A DNA stretch of 64,000 nt from Niallia circulans (GCF_003726095.1 NZ_CP026031.1:4156001-4220000), one strand, 5' to 3'; positions 41,943-52,614 are shown, numbered from the stretch's first letter. Numbers and translations: made by a program. Notes: a model not told the origin generated them from the sequence alone.

Positions 41943-42584
41943 ATGAATGTATTAGTAGTAAAAGCAAACAATCGTCCAGCAGCTGAAGCTGTATCAAGCA
42001 AAATGTATGAAACGTTTATGGAATCTGTTAAGGGTGCTGAAAACCTTAATGTGAATGTATATGATGTCTATGCAGAAGATACTCCTTATTTTGGTCAAGA
42101 ATTATTTGATGCTTTCGGTAAAGTGCAAAGCGGAGAAGAATTAACAGATATAGAGCAACGCTTATTAGCTGCAAAGCAAAAAGCGATGGATGCTTTAACA
42201 GCTGCTGATGTAGTAGTGTTCGCATTCCCGCTTTGGAACTTAACTATTCCAGCTAAATTACAAACATTTATTGATTATGTATATGCTGCAGGCTTTGCCT
42301 TTAAATTTGATGCAGAAGGTATCATGATTCAATTAATGACAGATAAGAAAGCAATCCTTTTAAATGCTCGTGGCGGCGTTTATTCTACTCCAGAAGCTGC
42401 TTCTTCTGAAATGGCTGTTAACTATATGCGTGCTGTATTTGGTGGCGTATTTGGTATGGAAATCATTGATGAAGTTATTATCGAAGGCCATAACGCAATG
42501 CCTGATAAAGCTGCTTCTATCATTGAAGAAGGATTACAAAAAGTTGCTGCTGCTGGAAAGAAATTAGCAGCACAAACTGTTTAA
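41943..42584 (+). CDS. azoR: FMN-dependent NADH-azoreductase
   Basis: 213-residue flavodoxin-fold enzyme that reduces azo dyes and quinones using NADH and FMN. Signatures: VVVFAFPLWNLTIPAKLQTFIDYV, the GFAFKFD loop, and LLNARGGVYSTPEA, which binds flavin. An ATGAAATAA mini-ORF lies directly before the ATG. Codon use is biased towards A/T-ending optimal codons, hinting at high expression. A strong terminator follows. Confidence 0.92.
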   Translation: MNVLVVKANNRPAAEAVSSKMYETFMESVKGAENLNVNVYDVYAEDTPYFGQELFDAFGKVQSGEELTDIEQRLLAAKQKAMDALTAADVVVFAFPLWNLTIPAKLQTFIDYVYAAGFAFKFDAEGIMIQLMTDKKAILLNARGGVYSTPEAASSEMAVNYMRAVFGGVFGMEIIDEVIIEGHNAMPDKAASIIEEGLQKVAAAGKKLAAQTV

Positions 42585-42609
42585 TAGATATTTAACTAGT
42601 TAAATAGAT

Positions 42610-42647
42610 AAACTCCGTTTGAAATTAAGTTTTCAGACGGAGTTTTT
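42610..42647 (+). terminator. Strong terminator after azoreductase gene
   Basis: Fifteen-bp stem (42610-42624 with 42631-42645, one G-U pair), six-nt loop, T run. Confidence 0.92.
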
Positions 42648-42760
42648 TTATGGAAAAAAGATTATACTAGGAGAAGGAGTATTTAGGACATATGTCCTTT
42701 TCCTATTTTTAGAAATCGATTATCTTTAAAAAGGAAATCAAACAACAAGGGGTCGAACAA

Positions 42761-43186
42761 ATGAGAGGTATTTTATTTGCACTAATGGGTGGGGCATTCA
42801 TTACCCTTCAAGGAGTGGCAAATGCAAAAATTAGTCAGGATATTGGTTCTTGGCAGGCAGCTACCATTACACAATTTACTGGTTTTGTACTTGCATTTCT
42901 AATCTTGTTAATCGTAAAGGAAGAAGCATTTTCAAAATATAAACAAGTAAAGCCATTATATTTGGCGGGAGGATCTTTTGCTTCGGTTGTTATTTTCAGT
43001 ACGATTACTGCCATGCATTTAGTGGGAGCAACGTTAACAATCTCAACAGCTTTGATTGCCCAGTTATTTATAACTTTTCTAATAGATAGCAATGGCTGGT
43101 TTGGACTGGAAAAGCAGCAAATGAGGGCTCCGCAGTTTATTGGAATTGGTATGATGATAATAGGTGTTCTTTTATTAAAAATGTAA
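42761..43186 (+). CDS. DMT-family (DUF606) small membrane transporter subunit
   Basis: 141-residue, about five-helix half-size DMT protein of the DUF606 type. GGAFITLQGVANAKISQDIGSWQAA is the family N-terminus. A paralogue is encoded two genes downstream, so the two may form a heterodimer. First gene of a tight four-gene unit. Confidence 0.83.
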   Translation: MRGILFALMGGAFITLQGVANAKISQDIGSWQAATITQFTGFVLAFLILLIVKEEAFSKYKQVKPLYLAGGSFASVVIFSTITAMHLVGATLTISTALIAQLFITFLIDSNGWFGLEKQQMRAPQFIGIGMMIIGVLLLKM

Positions 43187-43198
43187 GGAGAACCATCC

Positions 43199-43912
43199 TT
43201 GAAAGAAATGGGAAATCTAGAGCAGATAGAAAAATATATTCGCAAGTTTCAATTAGAAGCAATCTTTCCGAAAAAGTTGAAAGACCATTTACATCTTTAT
43301 GCTTTTAATCAAGGGGAATTTATTTGTACGCAAGGACAGGCAGCGGAATATCTTTACATTTTGGTAGATGGCAAGGTGAAAATATATACGACAACAGCAG
43401 AAGGAAAAACGTTAATTCTATCCTTTAAAACACCAATCGAAATGGTTGGGGACGTTGAATATGTAAGGAATACAGATATTTTGAACACGGTGGAAGCTAT
43501 CACAGATGGGGTGGTCATTGGTGTACACAAACGATATTTAAAGCAATATGCGAATGATTATGCCCCTTTCTTGCAGTTTCTATTGGATATTATTACGAAA
43601 AAATTCTATATAAAATCTAGTTCGATGCGTTTCAATTTATTTTACCCAGTGGAAGTGAGACTGGCTAGCTATTTAGTATCTGTTTCTTTTGATAAGGAGG
43701 ATCCTTTATACAATACGGATGGTAAGGAAATTAATCTTAAGGATACAGCCAATCTAATTGGCACTAGCTATCGTCATTTAAATAGGGTAATACAGCAATT
43801 CTGTCAGGATGGATTGATTGAACGGAAAAAGGGGTTTATTATCGTGAAAAACCGCGATGGTTTATTGAATTTAGCTGGTAAAAGTATTTACGAAGAAGGG
43901 GCAGGTGAATAA
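43199..43912 (+). CDS. Crp/Fnr-family transcriptional regulator (YeiL-like)
   Basis: 237-residue regulator: cyclic-nucleotide-like sensor (about 15-130; FICTQGQAAEYLYILVDGKVKIY) and C-terminal winged helix (INLKDTANLIGTSYRHLNRVIQQF). No Fe-S Cys cluster is evident. TTG start at 43199 behind AAGGAGA; ATG 43208 is the alternative. Lies between two DMT genes, whose expression it probably controls. Confidence 0.83.
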   Translation: MKEMGNLEQIEKYIRKFQLEAIFPKKLKDHLHLYAFNQGEFICTQGQAAEYLYILVDGKVKIYTTTAEGKTLILSFKTPIEMVGDVEYVRNTDILNTVEAITDGVVIGVHKRYLKQYANDYAPFLQFLLDIITKKFYIKSSSMRFNLFYPVEVRLASYLVSVSFDKEDPLYNTDGKEINLKDTANLIGTSYRHLNRVIQQFCQDGLIERKKGFIIVKNRDGLLNLAGKSIYEEGAGE

Positions 43913-43917
43913 AAAAC

Positions 43918-44391
43918 ATGATATATGGATTACTGATTGCCTTTATTAGTGGGAGTCTCGTTGGGGTGCAGAATATATTCAATAATCGAGTAAATCAGAA
44001 GGCTGGTCTTTGGGCAACGACGACTCTAGTGTTAGCGTTAGGCTTTATTGCCTCCTTTACTTTGGGTATTATTTCAGAAGGTACAGGCCTTTTTCACTTA
44101 GAAAATATGCACACATGGTATTGGTTCAGCGGAATTATTGGTGTCGGTGTTGTTGTATGCATGACAAAGGGGATTAAGCATTTGGGAGCAACATATGCTG
44201 TGTCGATTTCTTTGTCTTCTCAGCTTGTTTTTGCCTTGCTATTTGATTCCTTTGGTTTATTGGGATTAGATCAGGTTCCGTTTACTTTCAAGCAATTAAT
44301 AGGAGTATTAGTTATTATCGGTGGAATTCTCGTGTTCAAAATGGGTGGTGCATCAGAGAAGAAACAGCCAGTGAAAGAACTGCTGAAATAA
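43918..44391 (+). CDS. DMT-family (DUF606) small membrane transporter subunit
   Basis: 157-residue paralogue of the gene at 42761, with GSLVGVQNIFNNRVNQKAGLWA at the N-terminus and about five helices. Five bp behind the Crp-type gene. Probably forms a transporter with its paralogue; substrate unknown, though a nucleoside or base would fit the YjjG gene next to it (inference). Confidence 0.83.
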   Translation: MIYGLLIAFISGSLVGVQNIFNNRVNQKAGLWATTTLVLALGFIASFTLGIISEGTGLFHLENMHTWYWFSGIIGVGVVVCMTKGIKHLGATYAVSISLSSQLVFALLFDSFGLLGLDQVPFTFKQLIGVLVIIGGILVFKMGGASEKKQPVKELLK

Positions 44392-44406
44392 TAGGAGTGA
44401 GTTTAC

Positions 44407-45168
44407 ATGCAAGGATTACTGAATAATAAGGAAGAGACCACTAGCAAAAACGCTGGGAGCGTAAAGTGTTATCAAACATTGCTTTTTGATGTGGACGATA
44501 CTTTACTAGACTTTACAGCTGCAGAAGATCACGCCTTTCGATTATTGCTGCAAGAGCAAGGAGTTTCCTACAGAGATGAATGGAAACAGCAATACCAAGA
44601 GCTCAATAAGGGCCTTTGGAAAGCCTTTGAAGAAGGAAAAATAACGCGCGATGAGGTCGTCAATACAAGATTTACCCTCTTCTTTGACACATTGGGCATA
44701 AAAGTAGACGGTGTTTTATTACAACAAAGCTATCGCGATTATTTAGGAGAAGGAAATCAGCTGTTAGATGGAGCATTTGATTTAATTCAAAGGATTTCCA
44801 ATCGATTTGATTTATATATTGTGACCAATGGAATATCAAAAATCCAAGAGAAGCGGTTAAAATCCTCAGGTCTTTACCCATTCTTTAAAGCTGTATTTGT
44901 CTCAGAAGAGACTGGCTATCAAAAGCCAATGAAGGAGTTCTTTGATTATTGCTTTGAACGAATCCCGCAAATCAACAAAGAGACAACTTTAATTATTGGC
45001 GATTCGCTAAGCGCCGATATACAAGGCGGATGCAATGCAGGAATTGATACATGCTGGTTTAATCCATTAAAAAAGAAAAAAGAATTAGAAGTCCAGCCAA
45101 CATATGAAATAGCAAAACTAGAAGAATTGCTTGTGCTTCTTGACCAAGAAAAACAATCGAACCCTTAA
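44407..45168 (+). CDS. HAD-family 5'-nucleotidase, YjjG-like
   Basis: 253-residue HAD hydrolase. Motif I FDVDDTLLDF (D28, D30) with a 20-residue N-terminal extension, motif II IVTNG, motif III Lys in SEETGYQKPMKEFF, motif IV IIGDSLSADIQGGCNAGIDTCW. The YjjG group dephosphorylates noncanonical pyrimidine nucleotides. Last gene of the DMT-Crp-DMT unit; it overlaps the convergent gene at 45165 by four bases. Confidence 0.87.
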   Translation: MQGLLNNKEETTSKNAGSVKCYQTLLFDVDDTLLDFTAAEDHAFRLLLQEQGVSYRDEWKQQYQELNKGLWKAFEEGKITRDEVVNTRFTLFFDTLGIKVDGVLLQQSYRDYLGEGNQLLDGAFDLIQRISNRFDLYIVTNGISKIQEKRLKSSGLYPFFKAVFVSEETGYQKPMKEFFDYCFERIPQINKETTLIIGDSLSADIQGGCNAGIDTCWFNPLKKKKELEVQPTYEIAKLEELLVLLDQEKQSNP

Positions 45169-45183
45169 TGGATCGATTGTTTT
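45150..45183. terminator. Bidirectional terminator overlapping two convergent gene ends
   Basis: AAAACAATCGA (45150-45160) / TCGATTGTTTT (45173-45183), perfect 11 bp, T runs both ways. It contains both stop codons. Confidence 0.8.
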
Positions 45184-45650
45184 TTATCTTCTTTGTCCAA
45201 TTTACGGATAATCCCAATACACATTCTGGAAATTAAGAAGGTACAAGTTTCGGTTAACAATGTATCATACCAATTCCAGCCTTTCTTATAGGAGATTAAC
45301 TTTGTGTATTTTTCGAACAGAAATTCTACAATCGTCATCGGGATACTAAAACAAAGTGCTTTGAGAATAATTCCAGGTAGTTTGGAATGATAGCTTATTT
45401 GATTATAAACAACAGAGGTGATCGGGAATAGTAAATAGTCAAATAACACATTAATTTTAAAATGCTTTGGTAACAATCGAACAGGGAAACTAAGGCGTTT
45501 TTTCGAAGTAACAATACCGTCAATAAAACTGGACATATACCCTTTTAAAAAGAAAACAAGAAACCAATCCTTTGCTTGTTTTTTTCTAAAGATAATTGGT
45601 AAAAGTCCAATTCCTAAAATTAGGAGAAATCTTAATATTTTCCGTTCCAC
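45165..45650 (-). CDS. CBO0543-family membrane protein
   Basis: 161-residue, about four-helix protein of the CBO0543 family: DWFLVFFLKGYMSSFIDGIVT, RLSFPVRLLPKHFKINVLFDYLLFP split by loops, and WNWYDTLLTE near the end. Function unknown. Compare the related pair at 17041-18014. Confidence 0.8.
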   Translation of the reverse strand: MERKILRFLLILGIGLLPIIFRKKQAKDWFLVFFLKGYMSSFIDGIVTSKKRLSFPVRLLPKHFKINVLFDYLLFPITSVVYNQISYHSKLPGIILKALCFSIPMTIVEFLFEKYTKLISYKKGWNWYDTLLTETCTFLISRMCIGIIRKLDKEDKKQSIH

Positions 45651-45737
45651 TAAATAATCACCCGTCTAGTTACGATTATCCTTTCTCTAAGTTATCATAG
45701 GATTTTTTTATATTCCCCCAATACGAAAAAAGTATGA

Positions 45738-45767
45738 AAAAAAAGCATCTGTTTGGATGCTTTTTTT
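45738..45767. terminator. Bidirectional terminator (end of ganR)
   Basis: AAAAAAAGCATC / GATGCTTTTTTT, perfect 12-bp stem with six-nt loop. On the minus strand it ends the ganR transcript. Confidence 0.85.
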
Positions 45768-45796
45768 GTGACAATGAAACCCTGTTGCCTTTTTGA

Positions 45797-46795
<999 letters not shown>

Positions 46796-46844
46796 CTAAA
46801 AGCACTGTTCTCAATAAATACATTATAAGCGATTTGTTTATAAA

Positions 46845-46974
46845 TTAGTAATGTTTTTTAGTAAATTATTTTCCTTTTGTTGTTTTTAATAAGTAAATGT
46901 TTTTATTTGTATTTATTATATTATTAAATTTATTAAGTGTTGTATTTTTCTATGTTAATAAAATATATTACTAA
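46845..46974. promoter_or_regulatory. TTAGTAA/TTACTAA half-sites between ganR and ganS
   Basis: TTAGTAA at 46845-46851 and 46858-46864 and its inverse TTACTAA at 46968-46974, with related AAGTAAA at 46891. Candidate GanR sites in the very AT-rich divergent region; composition alone could give some of them. Confidence 0.35.
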
Positions 46975-46979
46975 ATATA

Positions 46980-47027
46980 TTTACAAAAAAATCTTTGTAT
47001 AGTATTCTTTTGTTAGAAAACGTTTTC
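46980..47027 (+). promoter_or_regulatory. ganS promoter with cre/LacI-type operator
   Basis: -35 TTTACA (46980-46985), 17-bp spacer, -10 TATTCT (47003-47008). The perfect palindrome GAAAACGTTTTC (47016-47027) lies over the expected transcription start and fits the CcpA cre pattern (central CG), though GanR could use it instead. Confidence 0.7.
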
Positions 47028-47058
47028 AGAAAATAAAAAAGCAAAGGGTGGAAAAAAG

Positions 47059-48327
47059 ATGAAAAAGAGGCTTACCGCAATACTTTTGAGTAGTTCTTTA
47101 GCTTTAGCGTTAGCAGGTTGTGGACCATCAGATGAAGCAAGTAGCGATACATCTTCAAAGAAAAATAACAATGGCTATGATCTCCTTGTATGGGAAGATC
47201 AAAGCAAGTCGGAAGGAATTGCAGATGCAATTAAAAAATTTGAAGAAGAAAATAAGGTGAAAATTAAAGTTGAAGAGAAAGCTTATGCAGATCAATTAGA
47301 AGATTTGCGATTAGATGGGCCAGCAGGTACAGGAGCTGATGTTATCACAATTCCCGCAGATCAGATTGGAACGGCTGTAACAGAGGGGATTTTAAAGGAA
47401 ATCACAGTTAATGATACGCAAAAGGCAATGTATACAGAGGCAGCGATGGAATCCCAAATGGTTGATGGCAAAGTATATGGGCTTCCTAAAGCCGTGGAAA
47501 CGACCATTTTATATTATAACAAGGACTTAGTAAGTGAAGACCAATTGCCGAAAACAACAGAGGAATGGTATGAGTTCTCTAAAGGGGTAACCAAGGATGG
47601 AAATTATGGCTTATTGGCTTTATGGGATCAAATATACTATGCAAATGGCGTTCTAAGTGGATATGGAGGTTATGTATTCGGGCAGGACAGTTCTGGAGCA
47701 TACAATCCAGAGGATATTGGTTTAGCAAATGAAGGAGCCATTGAAGGAGCAGAGTATATTTCCAAATTTTATAAAGATGGATTGTTCCCATCCGGAATTA
47801 TTGGCGAGCAAGGGATAAATGTTCTGGATTCTCTATTTACAGAAGGGAAAGCCGCTGCAGTTATTTCTGGACCGTGGAATTTAGAGCCGTATGCGAAAGC
47901 AGGCGTCAATTATGGAGTAGCAGAGCTCCCGATGTTAGCAAATGGAGAACATATGGGATCCTTCATAGGGGTGAAAAGCTATAACGTAAGCACTTATAGT
48001 AAAAATGCAGAACTAGCAGAAAAATTAGTTGAATTTTTAGCAAATGAAGAGAATTCTAAAACACGTTATGAAATTACGAAAGAAGTTCCAGCAGTAAAGG
48101 CGTTAGCAGAAGATCCAGCTGTGAAAGAAAGTGAAAATGCAAAGGCAGTAGCGAATCAATCTCAATATTCACAATTAACACCAGGCATTACAGCAATGGA
48201 TGCAGTGTGGCAGCCAATTGACTCAGCACTTCAAACGATTGCAACAGGAAAAGCGAAGCCAAAAGAGGCCCTGTCAACAGCAGTCGAGACAATTAAAGGT
48301 TCCATTGCTGCTAATAGTGGAAACTAA
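47059..48327 (+). CDS. ganS: Galacto-oligosaccharide-binding lipoprotein
   Basis: 422-residue extracellular solute-binding protein (family 1). Signal peptide with lipobox ALAGC, then a MalE-like fold: LLVWEDQSKSEGIADAIKKF, GADVITIPADQIGTA, KVYGLPKAVETTILYYNKDL, and FTEGKAAAVISGPWNL. Matches B. subtilis GanS (CycB) in length and place. Captures galactan-derived oligosaccharides for GanPQ. A hairpin after the stop may raise its mRNA level relative to the permeases. Confidence 0.92.
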   Translation: MKKRLTAILLSSSLALALAGCGPSDEASSDTSSKKNNNGYDLLVWEDQSKSEGIADAIKKFEEENKVKIKVEEKAYADQLEDLRLDGPAGTGADVITIPADQIGTAVTEGILKEITVNDTQKAMYTEAAMESQMVDGKVYGLPKAVETTILYYNKDLVSEDQLPKTTEEWYEFSKGVTKDGNYGLLALWDQIYYANGVLSGYGGYVFGQDSSGAYNPEDIGLANEGAIEGAEYISKFYKDGLFPSGIIGEQGINVLDSLFTEGKAAAVISGPWNLEPYAKAGVNYGVAELPMLANGEHMGSFIGVKSYNVSTYSKNAELAEKLVEFLANEENSKTRYEITKEVPAVKALAEDPAVKESENAKAVANQSQYSQLTPGITAMDAVWQPIDSALQTIATGKAKPKEALSTAVETIKGSIAANSGN

Positions 48328-48337
48328 CTAGGAATAA

Positions 48338-48373
48338 GAGGGGAACAGTATCCAAAAAATACTGGTCCCTTTT
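48338..48373 (+). terminator. Hairpin between ganS and ganP (partial terminator or mRNA stabiliser)
   Basis: Imperfect 15-bp stem (48338-48352 with 48359-48373, containing CAGTAT/ATACTG) and a short T run. It probably causes partial termination or 3' protection, giving more binding protein than permease. Confidence 0.6.
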
Positions 48374-48398
48374 AAAAGGAGAGAGGTGAAGTTTAAGT

Positions 48399-49688
48399 AT
48401 GAGCTTCCAAGCAAAGGCAGTTGATACAGATACAAAGACAGCGAAAAGAGCTGCATTATTATCAATCATTCCAGGTTTAGGACAGTTCTATAATAAACAA
48501 TGGGGAAAGGGAGCATTCTTCCTTATCTTTTCTATCGCATTTATTGTTGTTTTTAAGGATTTATTTAATATGGGACTATGGGGGATTGTTACGCTTGGGG
48601 AACAAGTGCCCCGAGATAATTCCATCTTCTTGCTTGCAGAGGGCATTATCGCTGTAATTGTTATTTTCTTCGGATTAGCTTTTTATTACTTAAATATAAA
48701 AGATGCCTATGCGATTGGAAAGAGAAGAGAAGAAGGATTTGCTATTCCCTCCATAAAAGAGCAGTATCAGGTTCTTTTAGCAGAAGGATATCCATATATC
48801 ATTACAAGTCCAGCCTTCCTTTTACTTATTTTCTCTGTTATTTTTCCGATCCTATTTTGTTTTGCACTTGCCTTTACTAATTATGACCTGTATCATTCCG
48901 CTCCAGCTAATTTAGTGGATTGGGTAGGACTTGAGACATTTAAAAAGATATTTACCGTCGATATATGGAGAGCTACTTTTTTTGATGTATTAGGATGGAC
49001 TTTAATTTGGACACTGATTGCCTCAACGCTTCAAGTGGCAATCGGGATTTTTTTAGCGGTGGTTGTTCATCAGAAGGAATTACGCTTTAAAAAATTCTTT
49101 CGTACTATTTTAGTGCTACCGTGGGCTGTACCTGGATTTGTAACAATTTTAGTATTTGCAGGTATGTTCAATGATAGCTTTGGTGCGATTAATACTTCCA
49201 TCTTAGCCTTTTTGGGGATCGATAGTATTCCTTGGCTGACAAGTCCAAACTGGACACGATTAGCGTTATTGCTTATACAAGGATGGCTCGGTTTTCCATA
49301 TATATTCATTGTCACCACGGGGGTACTTCAATCGATTTCCGATGATCTTTACGAAGCAGCAACGATTGACGGAGCATCCCCCCTTCAAAAGTTCAAAAAT
49401 ATTACGCTGCCACTTATTTTATACTCAATGGCACCTATTATTATTACGCAATATACGTTTAATTTTAATAACTTTAATATTATCTATCTTTTTAATGCGG
49501 GAGGACCAGCTGTGCCAGGATCAACAGCCGGTGGTACAGATATTTTAGTTTCTTGGATTTATAAATTAACGATGCAGAACAGTCAATATGCACTTGCTGC
49601 TGCATTGACGATTTTACTAAGTATTTTTGTTATTAGTATTGCTCTTTGGCAATTCAGAAGAACGAATTCGTTTAAGGAGGTAAAATAA
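48399..49688 (+). CDS. ganP: Galacto-oligosaccharide ABC permease, MalF-like
   Basis: 429-residue permease with an N-terminal extension (SIIPGLGQFYNKQWGKGAFF) as in MalF/GanP of Firmicutes. The EAA loop is DLYEAATIDGASPLQKFKNITLPL, which docks the shared ATPase. About eight helices. AAAAGGAGAGAGG precedes the ATG. No ATPase gene is in the operon; the multi-use ATPase MsmX serves GanSPQ in B. subtilis. Confidence 0.93.
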   Translation: MSFQAKAVDTDTKTAKRAALLSIIPGLGQFYNKQWGKGAFFLIFSIAFIVVFKDLFNMGLWGIVTLGEQVPRDNSIFLLAEGIIAVIVIFFGLAFYYLNIKDAYAIGKRREEGFAIPSIKEQYQVLLAEGYPYIITSPAFLLLIFSVIFPILFCFALAFTNYDLYHSAPANLVDWVGLETFKKIFTVDIWRATFFDVLGWTLIWTLIASTLQVAIGIFLAVVVHQKELRFKKFFRTILVLPWAVPGFVTILVFAGMFNDSFGAINTSILAFLGIDSIPWLTSPNWTRLALLLIQGWLGFPYIFIVTTGVLQSISDDLYEAATIDGASPLQKFKNITLPLILYSMAPIIITQYTFNFNNFNIIYLFNAGGPAVPGSTAGGTDILVSWIYKLTMQNSQYALAAALTILLSIFVISIALWQFRRTNSFKEVK

Positions 49689-49689
49689 G

Positions 49690-50550
49690 ATGGCCAAAAA
49701 AACGGTCAGTATCAAAAAACAGCGGACTATTCGGATGACACTTACTTACCTCCTCTTGCTTATTGTATGTACCCTTATTATTTATCCGTTAGTATGGACG
49801 ATTGGTGCTAGCTTCAATCCAGGTAACAGTTTGGTAAGCACGAGTATTATCCCAGATAATCCAACAGTGGGTCATTACAAAGACCTTTTTCAACAGGAAG
49901 GCACTCTTTACTATGGAAAATGGTATATGAATTCCATGAAGATTAGTATTCTTACAATGGTGTTTTCGATACTATGTGTCTCTTATACGGCATATGCTTT
50001 CTCTCGTTTTCGGTTTAAAGGGAGAAAAAATGGTTTAATGCTATTCTTGCTATTACAAATGATTCCACAGTTTTCTGCTTTAATCGCAATCTTTGTTTTG
50101 GCGCAAATGCTTGGATTAATCAATAGTCATTGGCTCTTAATATTTATTTATGTTGGTGGCCAAATCCCAATGAATACCTATTTAATGAAGGGATATATTG
50201 ATTCTATACCGCTTGACCTTGATGAAAGTGCGAAAATTGATGGAGCTAGCAACACCAGAATATTTTGGAGAATACTCATGCCCTTATCTAGACCAATGCT
50301 TGCGGTAGTTGCAATGAACGGATTCACTGCTCCGCTGGGAGATTTCGCGATATCATCGGTCATATTGAGAAATCCAGAATACTATACACTTCCGATAGGC
50401 TTGTATAAATTAGTCAGCGACAAAATGGGAGCAAGCTATACCACCTTTGCAGCTGGAGCTATTCTGATAAGTATTCCGGTTGCGATTGTATTTGTAGCTT
50501 TACAGAAGCATTTCGTATCTGGATTAACAGCAGGAGGAACAAAAGGATAG
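49690..50550 (+). CDS. ganQ: Galacto-oligosaccharide ABC permease, MalG-like
   Basis: 286-residue, six-helix partner of GanP with EAA loop DLDESAKIDGASNTRIFWRILMPL. AAGGAGG lies inside the end of ganP, and the start is one base after the ganP stop, so the pair is translationally coupled. Confidence 0.93.
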   Translation: MAKKTVSIKKQRTIRMTLTYLLLLIVCTLIIYPLVWTIGASFNPGNSLVSTSIIPDNPTVGHYKDLFQQEGTLYYGKWYMNSMKISILTMVFSILCVSYTAYAFSRFRFKGRKNGLMLFLLLQMIPQFSALIAIFVLAQMLGLINSHWLLIFIYVGGQIPMNTYLMKGYIDSIPLDLDESAKIDGASNTRIFWRILMPLSRPMLAVVAMNGFTAPLGDFAISSVILRNPEYYTLPIGLYKLVSDKMGASYTTFAAGAILISIPVAIVFVALQKHFVSGLTAGGTKG

Positions 50551-50568
50551 AAATCGGAGGACTTTAAG

Positions 50569-52614
50569 ATGATAGATAAAACAGTAGCAGATAATCGCTT
50601 ATTGCATGGTGGAGATTATAATCCGGATCAATGGCTCGATTATCCAGAAATATTGAAAGATGATTTACGATTGATGAAATTAGCAAAAGCAAATACGTTT
50701 ACCTTAGGTGTATTTGCATGGAGTGCACTTGAACCAACAGAAGGGGAATTCCAGTTTGACTGGCTCGATGAAAGAATAGAGGCCATTTATCAAATGGGCG
50801 GGAGAGTCATCTTAGCTACTCCAAGTGGCGCTAGACCAGCATGGATGTCTAAGAAGTACCCAGAAGTCTTAAGAACCACCGAAAATCGCATGAAAATGTT
50901 ACATGGGGGACGCCATAATCATTGTTTTTCTTCCCCTATCTATCGTGAAAAAGTAGCAATTATTAATAGAAAGCTAGCGGAGCGCTATGGAAATCATCCT
51001 GCGTTACTAATGTGGCATATTTCTAATGAGTATAGCGGCGATTGTCACTGTGAACTTTGCCAAGATAATTTCCGTAATTGGCTGAAAAAGAAGTATGGGA
51101 CATTAGATAAACTAAATCATGCTTGGTGGGGGCCATTTTGGAGCCATACAATCACAGATTGGTTAGAAGTTGAATCTCCTTCTTCCATTGGAGAAAGTAT
51201 GGTTCATGGATTGAATTTAGATTGGAAACGTTTTGTCACTGACCAAACAATTGATTTTTACAAGCATGAAATAGTGCCATTAAGGGAAATCTCTCCATCT
51301 ATCCCTATTACAACAAACTTTATGGCAGACACGCATGATTTAATACCCTTTCAAAGTTTGAATTATAGTGAGTTTGCAAAGCATGTGGATATTGTTAGTT
51401 GGGATTGCTATCCTGCTTGGCACAATGATTGGGAGGAAACAAAGGACTTAGCTGCAAAAGTTGGTTTTATCAATGATTTGTATCGCTCTTTAAAACAACA
51501 GCCTTTTCTCATTATGGAAAGTACACCAAGTGGCGTCAACTGGCATGATGTGAATAAAACGAAGAGACCTGGTATGCATTTGCTATCCTCCATGCAATTT
51601 ATCGCACATGGTTCAGACAGTGTTCTGTATTTTCAATGGAGAAAATCAAGAGGATCCTCCGAGAAATTTCATGGGGCAGTAGTGGATCATGATAATAGTG
51701 AAACGAATCGAGTCTTTCAAGAGGTTTCAGCAGTTGGTGGAGCTCTAGAGAAGATTGCTGAAGTAAAGGGAACACATAAACAAGCAAGAGTAGCAATTGT
51801 ATATGATTGGGAAAATAACTGGGCTTTAAACGATGCACAAGGATTCTCCGATTCAACAAAGCAATATCCTCAAACGTTGCAAAAGCATTATCAAAGTTTT
51901 TGGAAAAAGGATATTAGTGTCGATATAGTTACATTAAATCAAGAGCTTGCTTCCTATGATTTAGTTATTGCTCCAATGCTCTACATGATGTCTCTTGATA
52001 CAATTTCTAAATTAGAAAACTATGTTGCAAATGGAGGAACACTTGTAAGTTCATATATTAGCGGCCTTGTTAATGAAACGGATCTTGCCCATTTATCAGG
52101 TTGGCCTGCAATGCTAAAACGAATATTTGGCATTGATGTAAAAGAAATAGATACTCTTTATCCAAAAGATAGAAATACCCTTATCTATAACGGGAAGCAA
52201 TATGAAATAAAAGATTATTGCACCATTTTTGAAAGGAAAGAAGCGAATATTTTAGCGACGTATATGGAGGACTTTTATCAAGGGAATCCTGCTGTTGTAG
52301 AAAACTGCTACGGGAAAGGAAAAGCCTATTTTATAGGGGCAAGAACGGAACAGGCCTTTTTAGATGATTTTTATGAGGAATTGCAAAAAGAAGGTAATCT
52401 TGACAGCGAAAGGGAAATTCTGCATAAAGAAGGTGTTTCCGTCCAAAGAAGGGATTCGGCTGAGTGCTACTATTTATTTGTCATGAATTTTACAGAACAA
52501 AAGCAAACAGTAACGTTAAAAGAATCCTTTTTCGATTTACTTACACAAGAAATAAAGCAAGAACAGATAGAACTTTTGCCATATGAAGTAAGGGTGTTAA
52601 AAAGAGAAAAATAA
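50569..52614 (+). CDS. ganA: GH42 beta-galactosidase (galactan oligosaccharide hydrolase)
   Basis: 681-residue GH42 enzyme. The TIM barrel (about 10-390) has acid/base E154 in WHISNEYSG and nucleophile E317 in FLIMESTPSG. A zinc site is formed by C119, C159, C161 and C164 (CHCELC). A trimerisation domain and small C-terminal beta domain follow. No signal peptide, so it cleaves imported oligosaccharides in the cytoplasm. Length and operon position match B. subtilis GanA (687 residues). No endo-galactanase (ganB) follows here. Confidence 0.95.
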   Translation: MIDKTVADNRLLHGGDYNPDQWLDYPEILKDDLRLMKLAKANTFTLGVFAWSALEPTEGEFQFDWLDERIEAIYQMGGRVILATPSGARPAWMSKKYPEVLRTTENRMKMLHGGRHNHCFSSPIYREKVAIINRKLAERYGNHPALLMWHISNEYSGDCHCELCQDNFRNWLKKKYGTLDKLNHAWWGPFWSHTITDWLEVESPSSIGESMVHGLNLDWKRFVTDQTIDFYKHEIVPLREISPSIPITTNFMADTHDLIPFQSLNYSEFAKHVDIVSWDCYPAWHNDWEETKDLAAKVGFINDLYRSLKQQPFLIMESTPSGVNWHDVNKTKRPGMHLLSSMQFIAHGSDSVLYFQWRKSRGSSEKFHGAVVDHDNSETNRVFQEVSAVGGALEKIAEVKGTHKQARVAIVYDWENNWALNDAQGFSDSTKQYPQTLQKHYQSFWKKDISVDIVTLNQELASYDLVIAPMLYMMSLDTISKLENYVANGGTLVSSYISGLVNETDLAHLSGWPAMLKRIFGIDVKEIDTLYPKDRNTLIYNGKQYEIKDYCTIFERKEANILATYMEDFYQGNPAVVENCYGKGKAYFIGARTEQAFLDDFYEELQKEGNLDSEREILHKEGVSVQRRDSAECYYLFVMNFTEQKQTVTLKESFFDLLTQEIKQEQIELLPYEVRVLKREK

